The position numbers and the translations under genes are program-made. DNA of 64,000 nucleotides, from contig NZ_AP022619.1 in NCBI RefSeq assembly GCF_010731655.1, positions 5,208,001 through 5,272,000 of the forward strand, read 5' to 3'. A model generated the notes under the pieces. It was not told the origin of the DNA. It was given only the letters and a program-made list of their open reading frames with translations, and made no database searches. The first letter of the stretch is position 1. The number at the start of each line of letters is the position of its first letter. Shown in pieces: positions 8,404 through 17,164 of this stretch. This DNA is from Mycobacterium paraseoulense (lineage in GTDB: Bacteria; Actinomycetota; Actinomycetes; Mycobacteriales; Mycobacteriaceae).

Positions 8404-9898
8404 TTCGAGGGGGTCGTCGGTGGAGGTGATCGCGGCGTTCGACGAGCTCTTTGAGCGGCGTTATCCGTCCAGGACGGTCGAGTCGGCGGGGCTGCTGGAG
8501 CGGATCGGCTGTTTTGCGCGGGTGCAGAATCGGGCGGTGGCCGCGCAGTTGGCCGGGATCGGTGAGTTGTTCGCCTATCGGCTCTCACGGTGTGGTGAGA
8601 CCAAGGACTGGGCTATCGATACCGAGGCGGCGGTGGCCGCCGAGGTGGCTGCGCAGTTGGGGATCAGTCAGGGGTTGGCGGCCAGCCGGGTGCGGTATGC
8701 GCGGGCGCTGCGCGAGCGGTTGCCGAAGGTGGCCGAGGTGTTCGTCGCCGGGGACATCGATTTCCGGCTGGTGGCGACGCTGGTGTATCGCAGCGATCTG
8801 ATCACCGACCCCGAGGTGGTGGCGGCGGTGGACGCGCAGTTGGCCGCGCAGGTGGGGCGCTGGCCGGCGCTGACCCCCGCCCGGTTGGCCGCGCGGGTGG
8901 ACAGGATCGTGGCGGCTGCCGATGCCGATGCGGTGCGCCGGCGTCGGGACCGCGCGGCCGGGCGCGAGGTATGGATCGGCGAGATGGGCGAGGGATTGGC
9001 CCGCATCGAGGGCGTCATGTTCAGCCCCGATGCTGCCGCCCTGGATGCGCGCCTGGATGCGGTGGCTGCCACGGTGTGCGCCCACGATCCGCGTAGCCGC
9101 GAGCAGCGCCGCGCCGACGCGCTGGGGGCGCTGGCGGGCGGGGCCGACCGGCTGGCATGCCGGTGCGGACGGGCGGACTGCGCCGCCGGCGCCCGGCCCG
9201 CGGCCGCTCCGGTGGTGATCCATGTGATCGCCGAGCAGGAAACCCTGGCCGGTGACGGCGGCGCGGCGGGCTGCCAGCTGGGCGCTGAGGGATTGATTCC
9301 CCCGGAACTGGTCGCCGAGTTGGCCGCCACCGCGAGGCTGGCGCCGCTGGTCCACCCCGGCGACGCCCCGCCTGAACCAGGGTATGTGCCCTCGCAGGCG
9401 TTGGCCGATTTCGTGCGGTGCCGGGATTTGACCTGCCGCTGGCCGGGCTGTGACTGCCCGGCGGTGTCCTGCGACCTCGACCACACGATCCCCTACAGCC
9501 GGGGTGGCCCCACCCACGCGGGCAACCTCAAGTGTTACTGCCGCACCCATCATTTGGTGAAAACGTTTTGGGGCTGGCAGGAAAAACAGCTCGCCGACGG
9601 CACGCTGATCTTGACGTCCCCGGCCGGGCAAACCTACGTCACCACCCCGGGCAGCGCGCTGCTGTTTCCCAGCCTGTGCCACGCCGTGGGCGGCATGGCG
9701 GCCCCCGAAGCCGACCCCCCGCAGGACTTATGCGCCGAACGCGGCGCCATGATGCCCCGCCGCACCCGCACCCGCACCCAGGACCGCGCCACCCGTATCG
9801 CCACCGAACGCCGACACAACCGCCAGGCCCGGCTCGCCCGCCGAACCGCGAAAACCGGCCCCGCGCCACCTGGCGATAACGACCCACCGCCCTTCTGA
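8396..9898 (+). CDS. REP13E12 family protein with DUF222 and HNH endonuclease domains
   Basis: A 500-aa protein with the DUF222 region (about 20-250) and a C-terminal HNH nuclease centre: CRDLTCRWPGCDCPA, then DLDHTIPYSRGGPT and CYCRTHHLVKTFWGW. The Cys pairs, DHxxP and final HH form a complete HNH site. The tail is rich in Arg/Thr and proline. ATG 8396 (MFDSRGSS) is chosen over 8366 because it is the usual family start and falls inside an SOS box. 13E12 proteins are multicopy in mycobacteria and are tied to mobile DNA and DNA damage. This copy marks the left edge of the block that interrupts the Rv3300c-lpqC synteny. Confidence 0.88.
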   Translation: MFDSRGSSVEVIAAFDELFERRYPSRTVESAGLLERIGCFARVQNRAVAAQLAGIGELFAYRLSRCGETKDWAIDTEAAVAAEVAAQLGISQGLAASRVRYARALRERLPKVAEVFVAGDIDFRLVATLVYRSDLITDPEVVAAVDAQLAAQVGRWPALTPARLAARVDRIVAAADADAVRRRRDRAAGREVWIGEMGEGLARIEGVMFSPDAAALDARLDAVAATVCAHDPRSREQRRADALGALAGGADRLACRCGRADCAAGARPAAAPVVIHVIAEQETLAGDGGAAGCQLGAEGLIPPELVAELAATARLAPLVHPGDAPPEPGYVPSQALADFVRCRDLTCRWPGCDCPAVSCDLDHTIPYSRGGPTHAGNLKCYCRTHHLVKTFWGWQEKQLADGTLILTSPAGQTYVTTPGSALLFPSLCHAVGGMAAPEADPPQDLCAERGAMMPRRTRTRTQDRATRIATERRHNRQARLARRTAKTGPAPPGDNDPPPF

Positions 9899-9916
9899 AG
9901 CCGGTCGTCGTCGCTG

Positions 9917-11227
9917 TCAAGCAGAGGCGACACCGAAGAGACGCCACTGCCCGGGCACGCCCTTGAGTCCATGAGCGCCCCGGTCCTCGAACTCGAGTCC
10001 CGATCCGATCACGAGGTCGCGCAGCGTGCTGGACACCAGTACGTCGTTCGGCCCCGCGAGCGCGCACACCCGCGCGCCGATGTGCACGGCGATCCCACCG
10101 ATGTCGTCGCCACGGACCTCGCACTCGCCGGTGTGCAACCCGGCGCGCACCTCGATGCCCAGTGCCCGCACCGCATCACGAATTGCCATGGCGCAGCGGA
10201 TCGCTCGCTGCGGGCCGTCGAATGTCGCGAGAAATCCGTCGCCCGACGTGTTCACCTCACGGCCACGGAAGCGGTTGAGTTGTGACCGCACGATGGCGTC
10301 GTGGGCATCGAGCAAGGCGCGCCAGTCGCGGTCACCCATCGCTGCGGCGCGCCGCGTCGAGTCCACGATGTCGGTGAACAGCACGGTGGCGAGAACGCGG
10401 TCGTCGGCCACGTCGGGCTGCTCGCCGGTAAGGAACTTGGCGATCTCCTGGAAGGACTCGCGCCACGGTTCGACGACGTGGTAGAAGTTTCGCCCCGGAA
10501 TCTCAACGAATTTCGCGCCCTCGATCTGGTCGGCGACTACCTTGCCCTTCTCGGGCGGCAGGAGGGGATCGTCGCGGTGATGCACCACCAGGGTGGGTAC
10601 GCGGACGGTCGGAAGGATCGCCTGCGCGCTGGCTTCCGAGATCAGCGGCAACATCAGTTCAAACGTCCGCGGGCTCGCCGCCAGGCGCTCGTGTAGCGCC
10701 CACGCGGCCCGGATCTCCTCGTTCCACGGCATGTCCGGATTGAGCATGTGTTCCAATTCGCCGGTGCCCCATAGGACGGGAGCCACGTCGCCGAGTTCCT
10801 GCATCGAAGTCGTGCGGTCTGCCGCGTCAGCGGTGCTCTCGACCAAGACGAGGGCGGTGGTGCGGGACGGGTGCGTGGCCGCGAAGAGCGTCGCCGTCGA
10901 ATTCGCGCCGGCGTACGTGACCAGGGCCGCTTCGGGGATCCCGAGGGCGTCGAGCACCGCGGTGATGCTGTCGGCCCATTGCTCCAAGGTCGGCAGTGCG
11001 CCCGGCTCGACCGGATCGGACGCCCCGGTGCCCGGCTGGTCGAAGAGGATCAGCCGACCGAGCGACGTCATCGCCTCCATCCAGCCTCGAACGCCGGGCA
11101 GCTCCGGGAAGACTTCGCAGTTGGTGAACCAGTTCGGCACGACCACGATGTCGCGCTCGCCCTCACCCGACGTGCGGTAGGCGACGCGCAGATCCCCGTT
11201 CATCGCGTAGCGCGTCTCGCAGAACAC
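9917..11227 (-). CDS. Alpha/beta-hydrolase-like domain fused to class III nucleotide cyclase
   Basis: The 436-aa product has an alpha/beta-hydrolase fold (about 1-260) and a class III cyclase homology domain (about 270-430). Both metal-binding Asp regions of the cyclase are present: VLFTDIVDST and TSGDGFLATFDGP. The position usually Lys before GDG is Asn (EVNTSGDG), and HIGAR stands at the transition-state region. The hydrolase nucleophile elbow, normally GxSxGG, reads TYAGAN (Ala at residue 106), so that domain looks catalytically dead and may be a sensor. GTG 11227 keeps the family-typical ETRYAMNGDLRVAYR start. Cyclase activity is plausible but the substrate-selecting residues are atypical. 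Confidence 0.85.
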   Translation of the reverse strand: MFCETRYAMNGDLRVAYRTSGEGERDIVVVPNWFTNCEVFPELPGVRGWMEAMTSLGRLILFDQPGTGASDPVEPGALPTLEQWADSITAVLDALGIPEAALVTYAGANSTATLFAATHPSRTTALVLVESTADAADRTTSMQELGDVAPVLWGTGELEHMLNPDMPWNEEIRAAWALHERLAASPRTFELMLPLISEASAQAILPTVRVPTLVVHHRDDPLLPPEKGKVVADQIEGAKFVEIPGRNFYHVVEPWRESFQEIAKFLTGEQPDVADDRVLATVLFTDIVDSTRRAAAMGDRDWRALLDAHDAIVRSQLNRFRGREVNTSGDGFLATFDGPQRAIRCAMAIRDAVRALGIEVRAGLHTGECEVRGDDIGGIAVHIGARVCALAGPNDVLVSSTLRDLVIGSGLEFEDRGAHGLKGVPGQWRLFGVASA

Positions 11228-11245
11228 GGGGGCAGTGTTCTCGGC

Positions 11246-11536
11246 TCAGCCGTCGATGTGCGTCGGCGGGTCGGCGAAGGTGAAATCCGAAGGGGGGCGG
11301 CCGGGACCCATCACGTCGCAGTGCCCGTCGGGCACGAGGTAGGAACTGGCGCCGTTGGGGATCAACCGGGCGACTGCCACGCAACGTTGCCAGGTGCCGT
11401 CGGGCTGGACGGGCCCATCGCACCTGCTGAGAACCCCTCCTCCGTACTGGCAGCCGGCCCCCGCCGATGGCGCGAAGGCGATCAGCTCTGCGCCCATCAG
11501 CAGGGCGGCCACTCCTGCGACGACGCCGCGCTTCAT
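11246..11536 (-). CDS. Small secreted CDGP-motif protein
   Basis: A 96-aa protein with a clear signal peptide (MKRGVV, a hydrophobic core, cleavage near SAGA-G). The mature part has four Cys, including CQYGGGVLSRCDGPVQPDG and GHCDVMGP. This matches small mycobacterial exported proteins named for a CDGP motif; their function is unknown. The Cys pattern suggests two disulphides. It sits just downstream of the divergent promoter region shared with the secreted protein at 11703 and ends 18 bp before the cyclase start. Confidence 0.75.
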   Translation of the reverse strand: MKRGVVAGVAALLMGAELIAFAPSAGAGCQYGGGVLSRCDGPVQPDGTWQRCVAVARLIPNGASSYLVPDGHCDVMGPGRPPSDFTFADPPTHIDG

Positions 11537-11702
11537 GGTTGCCTCCCGTCACATCGCCGCTGGGGCGGTGCCGAGCGCATGTGGTGCCAACGCCGTCGAC
11601 AACCCAGCCAGCAACCTTTGACGCTACCGCCTTTGTGGGATCGGTAGCGAACCTTTTGTCGTCTGCTGATTCACGTAGTCCATATCGGAAAGGCGCGAGG
11701 CA

Positions 11703-12059
11703 ATGTCGCACAATCGCAAGATCGGGAATCTTATCGCCGGGGCGCTGCTGGCCGGCGGCATGGCGGCGGCCGGTGTGGGACTGGTCGCGGGCGCCGCAGA
11801 GGCGGAGCCCGGCTTCCTGCCGCAATTCAATCGCCCACTGCCCGTCGACAACTTCACGGTCCCGCACGACTGGTGCCCGGGGCAGCCGCTGCCGATGCCC
11901 GATGTGCGTTGGGACATGGGCGTCTGCCACCACTGGTACTGGGTCCCCGTCGGGGGCATGGGCAACGTCGGCCAATTCGTCTGGGAGGGAGACGCACCCC
12001 GGCGCCCGCTGGGCCCGCCGCCCTGCTACGGAGCCCCCATCTGCCTGCCAGGGCTATAG
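11703..12059 (+). CDS. Small secreted Trp/Pro-rich protein, unknown function
   Basis: A 118-aa exported protein. An N-terminal signal peptide (about 1-35, LIAGALLAGGMAAAGVGLVA, then AEAEP) is followed by an acidic/aromatic mature chain with CPGQPLPMPD, CHHWYWVPV and a final CYGAPICLPGL. Four Cys could form two disulphides. A purine-rich GCGAGG lies just before the ATG. I do not recognise a characterised family, although similar proteins occur in mycobacterial culture filtrates. It is divergent from the CDGP-type secreted protein. Confidence 0.7.
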   Translation: MSHNRKIGNLIAGALLAGGMAAAGVGLVAGAAEAEPGFLPQFNRPLPVDNFTVPHDWCPGQPLPMPDVRWDMGVCHHWYWVPVGGMGNVGQFVWEGDAPRRPLGPPPCYGAPICLPGL

Positions 12060-12294
12060 CGGGCATCGAAGGCGAGCGGGGTCGCCGGCCGCGCGAGCGG
12101 CGCTGGAAAAGGCCCGCTCGGTTAATACTTTGGTTACCCTAACGACACGGGTATATCGTTCGTCACATCCGGGACTCGACGGCGAAGGATATCGGGCGCA
12201 CCCTGGGGGAGAATGCGTAATGTTTCCGGCGTCTTTGCAACCTGGTAAACGAAATTTTCCGGCCGCGTACTCGGCGTAGACAATGTGAGATGTG

Positions 12295-13434
12295 ATGGAC
12301 CTATTCGCGCCACCTGAGGTCACCTCGACGCTCATCCACTCCGGACCGGGAGCGGGTTCGCTGATCGAGGCCGCCGGCGCGTGGCAGCAACTGGCCGTCG
12401 AGCTGGAGAACTCCGTGGCGGGCTACGCGTCGTCCCTCTCGACGCTCATCGAGTCCTGGGATGGCCCCTCCTCCATGGCGATGCTGCAGGCCGTGCAGCC
12501 CTATCTCATCTGGCTGCGCGCCACCGCACAACAGGCCCAGCAAATGGCCACCTCGGCGGAGTCGGCGGCGACGGCATTCGCCGCCGTCCGCTCGGCGGTG
12601 GTCACTCCCGCGCAGGTGACCGCCAACCGGACGCGGCTGGCGCAACTGCTGGCCACCAACCGGTTTGGCCAGAACACGGCGGCCATCGCCGCGACCCAAG
12701 ACGAATACCAGACCATGTGGGCGAACAATTCGGCGGCGATGACGCAGTATCAGGCGGCCACGAACCAGACCACGAGCCAGCTGTCCCAATTCAATTCGCC
12801 GATGGCCGTCACCGACCCGGCGGCGTCGATCAACCAAAACGCCGCGGTCTCCAATGCTTCCTTGCTCAGCACGGCCTCGAGCACGGGGAACGCCATCGAC
12901 CAGCTCGGGGTCACCCCCTTCGACCCCAACGCCGGTTGGTTCAGCTATTTCAGCACCTGGGGCAACCAGTTCATCTCGTCCGGCTTCCCGATCAACATGC
13001 TCAGCTACCTGGCGCAGAACACCTCGGCCCAGGCGCTGCAGGGCGTGGGCAGCGACATCGGCCTGGGCCTCTCGGAGGGCGAGGGGGCGCTGGCGTCGTC
13101 GGTGACCAGGCTGGCAAGTGCCTTGCAAGCCGCCCCGGGGGGCGCGCCCGCGGCCGCGATGGGCGTCGGGGTTTCGCTGGGCAAGCTCACGGCGCCGCCC
13201 GCGGTGGTGGGGCTGCTTCCGGCGACGCAGACACCGGTGCAGCTGGCCTCGTCGGTGTCGCCCCTGCCGGCCGACGCCGGACTGACCGGGATGCCGCTGA
13301 TGCCGATGATGGCGCCGTCGACGAACTCGGCGGGCAGCGGGTGGCGCAAGCGCAAGCAGCAGAAGTTTGAGGACCTTGAATACGGGGCGGAACTCCCGAA
13401 GAAGGTGATTCACCGACCGCCAAGCGGGGGATGA
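12295..13434 (+). CDS. PPE family protein (copy 1 of a tandem pair)
   Basis: The 379-aa product begins MDLFAPPEVTSTLIHSGPGAG, the PPE signature at residues 6-8, followed by the helical PPE domain (about 1-175) with WDGP and ANNSAAMTQYQ, close to the family's WxG-like turn and YxxD/E region. The C-terminal half has GWFSYFSTWGNQ and a closing VSLGKLTAPPAVVGLLP and basic RKRKQQ segment. PPE proteins are exported by ESX systems with PE or EsxA-like partners, but no PE gene is adjacent. ATG 12295 is favoured over GTG 12292. The downstream PPE gene shares long segments, so the pair is a tandem duplication. Confidence 0.9.
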   Translation: MDLFAPPEVTSTLIHSGPGAGSLIEAAGAWQQLAVELENSVAGYASSLSTLIESWDGPSSMAMLQAVQPYLIWLRATAQQAQQMATSAESAATAFAAVRSAVVTPAQVTANRTRLAQLLATNRFGQNTAAIAATQDEYQTMWANNSAAMTQYQAATNQTTSQLSQFNSPMAVTDPAASINQNAAVSNASLLSTASSTGNAIDQLGVTPFDPNAGWFSYFSTWGNQFISSGFPINMLSYLAQNTSAQALQGVGSDIGLGLSEGEGALASSVTRLASALQAAPGGAPAAAMGVGVSLGKLTAPPAVVGLLPATQTPVQLASSVSPLPADAGLTGMPLMPMMAPSTNSAGSGWRKRKQQKFEDLEYGAELPKKVIHRPPSGG

Positions 13435-13559
13435 GAGCCGATGACGGTCCCTCACCACTCCGGAAGTCGAATTTCGCCGCCGGATAGGTCGATGGCGGCG
13501 CGAGCGAGTCGTTGCGCCCGCGCGGCGATTCGGGCGTGGCATGTCTGTCTGGGCGACCC

Positions 13560-14696
13560 GTGATCGATTTTGGGCTGCTGCCGCCCGAAATCACCTCCGC
13601 GCTGATCCATGCCGGACCCGGCGCCTGGTCGATGATCGACGCCGCCGGTGCATGGCAAGAGCTCAGCGCCGAATTGGAGGGGGCCGCAAGCAGCTACGCC
13701 TCGGAGCTGGCGGCGCTGATGGCGACTTGGCGCGGCCCCTCCGCGCTGGCCATGGCGCAGGCCTTCGAGCCCTACCTCGCCTGGTTGCGCACCACCGCGG
13801 CGCAGTGCCAGGAGATCGCCGCCTCGGTGGAAACCGTCACGGCCTCATTCGAATTGACCCACTGGACGGTGGTGCATCCCGCCGTGGTGGCGGCCAACCG
13901 GGCGCGGTTGGCCGTGTTGCTGGCCACCAATTTCTTCGGGATCAACGCTCCGGCCATCGCCGAAACCGAAGCCGAGTACAACGCCATGTGGGTGAACAAC
14001 TCCACGGCGATGTACCGCTACGGCGCGACGTCGCTGAACGCCGTCCGGCTGTCCCAGTTCTCCCCGCCGCCGCAGGTTGCCAACCCCACGGCGGTCTCCA
14101 CCCAGGCCACGATCGTGCCCTCGGCGAACGCGCTGACCAGCTCCTCGACCACCGGCACGGGGTCGGTTCTCGACGCGCTCGGCGCCACCCCCTTCGACCC
14201 CAACAAGGGCTGGTTCGGGTATTTCAGCACCTGGGGCAATCAGACCATCGCGGGCGGACTTCCCGTCAACCTGCTCAGCTATATCGCGCAGGTCAATGCG
14301 GCCCAGGCGCTTCAGGGTGTCAGCAGCGACATCGGCCTGGGCCTCTCGGAGGGGTCGGCCGCCCTGGCATCGGCGGAGGCCAGGCTGGTCGGCGCGATCG
14401 GCTCCGGGGGGCTGGCGCCTCGAGGCGCGTTGGGTGTCTCGGTCCTGGTGGGCAAGCTGAGCATGCCGCCCGCGACGGTGGGGATGCTGCCCGGCGCCCA
14501 GCCGCCGGTGCAGCTGGCCTCGGCGGTCTCCGCGCTCCCGCCGGGGGCGGCGCAGCCACCGGGAGTGCCGGTGGCCCCGATCCGGCCGCCGCTGGGCGGC
14601 AAGGGGGGTCGTGGCGAAGGGCGGGACTACGACGACATCGAAATCGGCGCGGAGCTGCCCGGCACCGTCATGAAGCGGCCGCCGTCAGCGGGATAG
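13560..14696 (+). CDS. PPE family protein (copy 2 of a tandem pair)
   Basis: A 378-aa PPE protein starting VIDFGLLPPEITSALIHAGPG from GTG 13560, with the PPE domain to about residue 175. The C-terminal region is parallel to copy 1: both have FDPN.GWF.YFSTWGNQ, AQALQGV.SDIGLGLSEG, a GKL..PPA motif and a final acidic EDLEYGAELP or DDIEIGAELPG block. The start is placed at GTG because the protein then begins like other PPE proteins; the earlier open frame has no homology. The stop overlaps the end of the convergent P1B-ATPase gene by 12 bp. Cell-surface or secreted location is inferred from the family. Confidence 0.9.
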   Translation: MIDFGLLPPEITSALIHAGPGAWSMIDAAGAWQELSAELEGAASSYASELAALMATWRGPSALAMAQAFEPYLAWLRTTAAQCQEIAASVETVTASFELTHWTVVHPAVVAANRARLAVLLATNFFGINAPAIAETEAEYNAMWVNNSTAMYRYGATSLNAVRLSQFSPPPQVANPTAVSTQATIVPSANALTSSSTTGTGSVLDALGATPFDPNKGWFGYFSTWGNQTIAGGLPVNLLSYIAQVNAAQALQGVSSDIGLGLSEGSAALASAEARLVGAIGSGGLAPRGALGVSVLVGKLSMPPATVGMLPGAQPPVQLASAVSALPPGAAQPPGVPVAPIRPPLGGKGGRGEGRDYDDIEIGAELPGTVMKRPPSAG

Positions 14697-17057
14697 CTCG
14701 TGCCCCAGGGCCTGGCGTGGCTCCGGCGGTGGCGAACCGGGCTCGTCGTCGGCCAGCGTGAAGTAGCTTTCCTCCTCCTGCAGGAAATGCAGGCGTAGCA
14801 GGGCGTGCAGCCCATAAAGGCACGAGAGCAGGTCGTCGACCTGGTCGGCGCCGATCGCTCCGTTGCTTTGGGCCAACGCCAGGTGCGTGCCGATCCGGTC
14901 GGAGAGCCGCTGGATTTCCGCGTGGGTTCGGCTCATCGGGGCCGTCGCTTCGCTGGTGCCCAGCGGGTGGGCCAGCGCGGGATAGAGCTGGGTCTCCTCG
15001 GCGCGTTCGTGCGGGATGATCCGCTCGGTGAGCATGGTGTAGGCGTGGCGGATCCCCTCCATCGCCGGCTGGTCGGGCGCGGCGGCCAATTGGTCGGCGG
15101 CATCGCGCAACAACTCCACGGCGTCGCGCAGTTCGTCGTGTTCGGCGTCGAAACGCCGCAACATCTGTTCGGTCGTCGCGGGGAGGTCGACCTCGATGTC
15201 CGGATTGCCGCGCAGGGCGCGCAGTGCGTTGAGGATCACGGCGACGTCGATGCCCTCCTGCACCAGCGCACCGACGGCCGGAGGGAGCCACCCCACGGCG
15301 GCGACGGCCATCGCGGCCAGCGACAGGGTCATCCCGGCGACCGCGCTCTGCACGGCGATGCGCCGTGACCACCGGGCGATGTCCATCGCATCGGCGAGCC
15401 GCTCCAGCCGGTCGGTGGTCAACACGATGCCGGCGGCCTCCGAGGACGCGGTGGCGCCGCGGGCGCCCATCGCCACGCCGACGCTGGCCGCGGCCAACGC
15501 GGGTGCGTCGTTGACCCCGTCGCCGACCATCACCGTCACCGCGCGGTCCTTCTCGGCGCGCACGGCGGCCACCTTGTCCGCCGGACTCTGTTCCGCGTAC
15601 ACCTCGTCCAACCCCAGCACAGCACCGACCTCCCGGGCGGGCTCGGCGCGGTCTCCGGTGAGCATGACCAGCCGGTTCAGCCCCGCCTCGCGCAGCCGGC
15701 GCACGGTGCGCGGTGCGTGGCGGCGCAGCGGGTCACGCAGCAGCACCGCGCCCGTCGGCCGCTCGTCGACGCACACCCACGCGATGGCGGCGCCGTCGAG
15801 CAGGGCGCGGTTGACTACCGCGCGGGCCCATTCCGCGTTCGCGGTGTCCGACGAGAGCTTGCCGACGTGCACCCGCCGGCCGTCCAGGGTGGCGGTGACC
15901 CCCCGGCCGGGCTCCTCGACCACATCGGCGGGCAACGACAGCTGCAGGCCGCGGGCCCGCGCCGCGGTGACGATCGCCTCGGCCAGCACGTGCGGAGACA
16001 TCTGATCCACCGAGGCCGCCACCCGCAGGATCTCGATGGCGTCGCGGCCGGGCGCGGCGGCGACGTCGATGACGACCGGGCGCCCCATGGTCAGGGTGCC
16101 GGTCTTGTCCATCACCAAAGTGGTTGCGTGGCCGAGGTTTTCCAATGCACCGCCGCCGCGGATCACCACGCCGCGACGCGACGCCCGGGACAGCCCGGAC
16201 ACGATGGCGACCGGCGCGGCCAGCAACAGTGGGCACGGGGTCGCCACCACCAGCACCGCCACCGCCCGCACCGGCGAACCGCTGGCCAGCCATGCCGCGC
16301 CGGCCACCAACAGCGTCAACGGCAGGAACCACGCCGCGTACCGGTCGGCCAGCCGCACGACCGGCGCGTTCTCCGCTCCGGCCTCCGCGGCCAGGCGGAC
16401 GATCTGCGCGTAGGTGCTGTCCGCGGCGGTCGCGGTGGCCTGCATCTCGAAGGCGCTGCCCGCGTTGACCACCCCGCTACGCAGCGGTTCGCCGGCGGTG
16501 CGCTCCACCTGCAGGGGTTCGCCGGTCAGCACCGACTCGTCGAGCACCGCGACCGGGCTGGCCATGCGCCCGTCGACGGGCACCACTTCGCCCGGGCCGA
16601 CCACCAGCAAGTCGTCGACCGCCACGTCCGCCAGCGCGATGACGTCCACCGCCGACCCGACGCGGCGGCGGGCGAACCGCGGCGCGTGCTCCAGCAGCGC
16701 CCGCAGGTCGTGGGACGCGCGGCGTTCGGCCGCCGCCTCCAGGGCCCGCCCGCCGGCCAGCATCACCGCGATCAGCGCGCCCGCGAGATACTCGCCCACC
16801 AGCAGCGTGCCGACCAGCGACAACACCGCGATGAGATCAACCCCGAACCGGCCCCGGCGCAGCGCGGCGAGCACCCACACCACCGCGGGGACCACCGCCG
16901 TTACCGTGCCCGCGATCCAGCAGCCGTCGGCGACCCGCGGCGCACCGGCCAACCAGGCGATCCCGCCGGCGGTGAGGGCGACGGCGGTCAGCGCGGCAAG
17001 GACCGGTTCAACCCGCCGCGCGGACCACCTCCACCGCTCGAGCGCGGGCGCATCCAT
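14685..17057 (-). CDS. P1B-5-like heavy-metal ATPase with C-terminal hemerythrin domain
   Basis: The 790-aa product is a metal P-type ATPase: TGE actuator loop near 178, DKTGT near 317, GDGVND near 512. The transmembrane metal motif is TPCPL (273-277) rather than CPC, with QEGID near 600 in a late helix. TPC plus QExxD and a hemerythrin tail fit the P1B-5 group, linked in the literature to Ni/Fe transport. The tail (about 620-770) has EHDEL (H640), PHERAEE (H683/E687), RTHAE (H712) and LHFLQEEE (H757), the di-iron ligand pattern. The usual SxHP motif reads SPHVLAEA. It is divergent from the CBS protein, sharing a promoter region with a DosR-like box. Iron/oxygen-sensing control of efflux is inference. 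Confidence 0.85.
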   Translation of the reverse strand: MDAPALERWRWSARRVEPVLAALTAVALTAGGIAWLAGAPRVADGCWIAGTVTAVVPAVVWVLAALRRGRFGVDLIAVLSLVGTLLVGEYLAGALIAVMLAGGRALEAAAERRASHDLRALLEHAPRFARRRVGSAVDVIALADVAVDDLLVVGPGEVVPVDGRMASPVAVLDESVLTGEPLQVERTAGEPLRSGVVNAGSAFEMQATATAADSTYAQIVRLAAEAGAENAPVVRLADRYAAWFLPLTLLVAGAAWLASGSPVRAVAVLVVATPCPLLLAAPVAIVSGLSRASRRGVVIRGGGALENLGHATTLVMDKTGTLTMGRPVVIDVAAAPGRDAIEILRVAASVDQMSPHVLAEAIVTAARARGLQLSLPADVVEEPGRGVTATLDGRRVHVGKLSSDTANAEWARAVVNRALLDGAAIAWVCVDERPTGAVLLRDPLRRHAPRTVRRLREAGLNRLVMLTGDRAEPAREVGAVLGLDEVYAEQSPADKVAAVRAEKDRAVTVMVGDGVNDAPALAAASVGVAMGARGATASSEAAGIVLTTDRLERLADAMDIARWSRRIAVQSAVAGMTLSLAAMAVAAVGWLPPAVGALVQEGIDVAVILNALRALRGNPDIEVDLPATTEQMLRRFDAEHDELRDAVELLRDAADQLAAAPDQPAMEGIRHAYTMLTERIIPHERAEETQLYPALAHPLGTSEATAPMSRTHAEIQRLSDRIGTHLALAQSNGAIGADQVDDLLSCLYGLHALLRLHFLQEEESYFTLADDEPGSPPPEPRQALGHELSR

Positions 17058-17111
17058 GCTTGCCAGCCTTCCCTGGCGTCCCCGCGACGGCTAGGGCCGG
17101 ATGGACGCGGA

Positions 17112-17131
17112 TTGAGGACTCAGGTCACTAG
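17112..17131. promoter_or_regulatory. DosR-like palindrome between divergent ATPase and CBS genes
   Basis: TTGAGGACTCAGGTCACTAG agrees with the published DosR consensus (TTSGGGACTWWAGTCCCSAA) at 14 of 20 positions, including GGACT and GTC half-sites. It is central in the 107-bp region between the hemerythrin-ATPase (start 17057) and the CBS protein (start 17165), so one site could serve both. Agreement was scored by eye. Confidence 0.45.
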
Positions 17132-17164
17132 TACGGGGTGAGGTGTCCCCGCCAGCATGGTGAC

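Noticed and set aside
17131..17152. Second DosR site (GGGGTGAGGTGTCCCC)
   Set aside because: Arms pair, but the inner ACT..AGT core is absent and agreement is mostly GGG/CCC.
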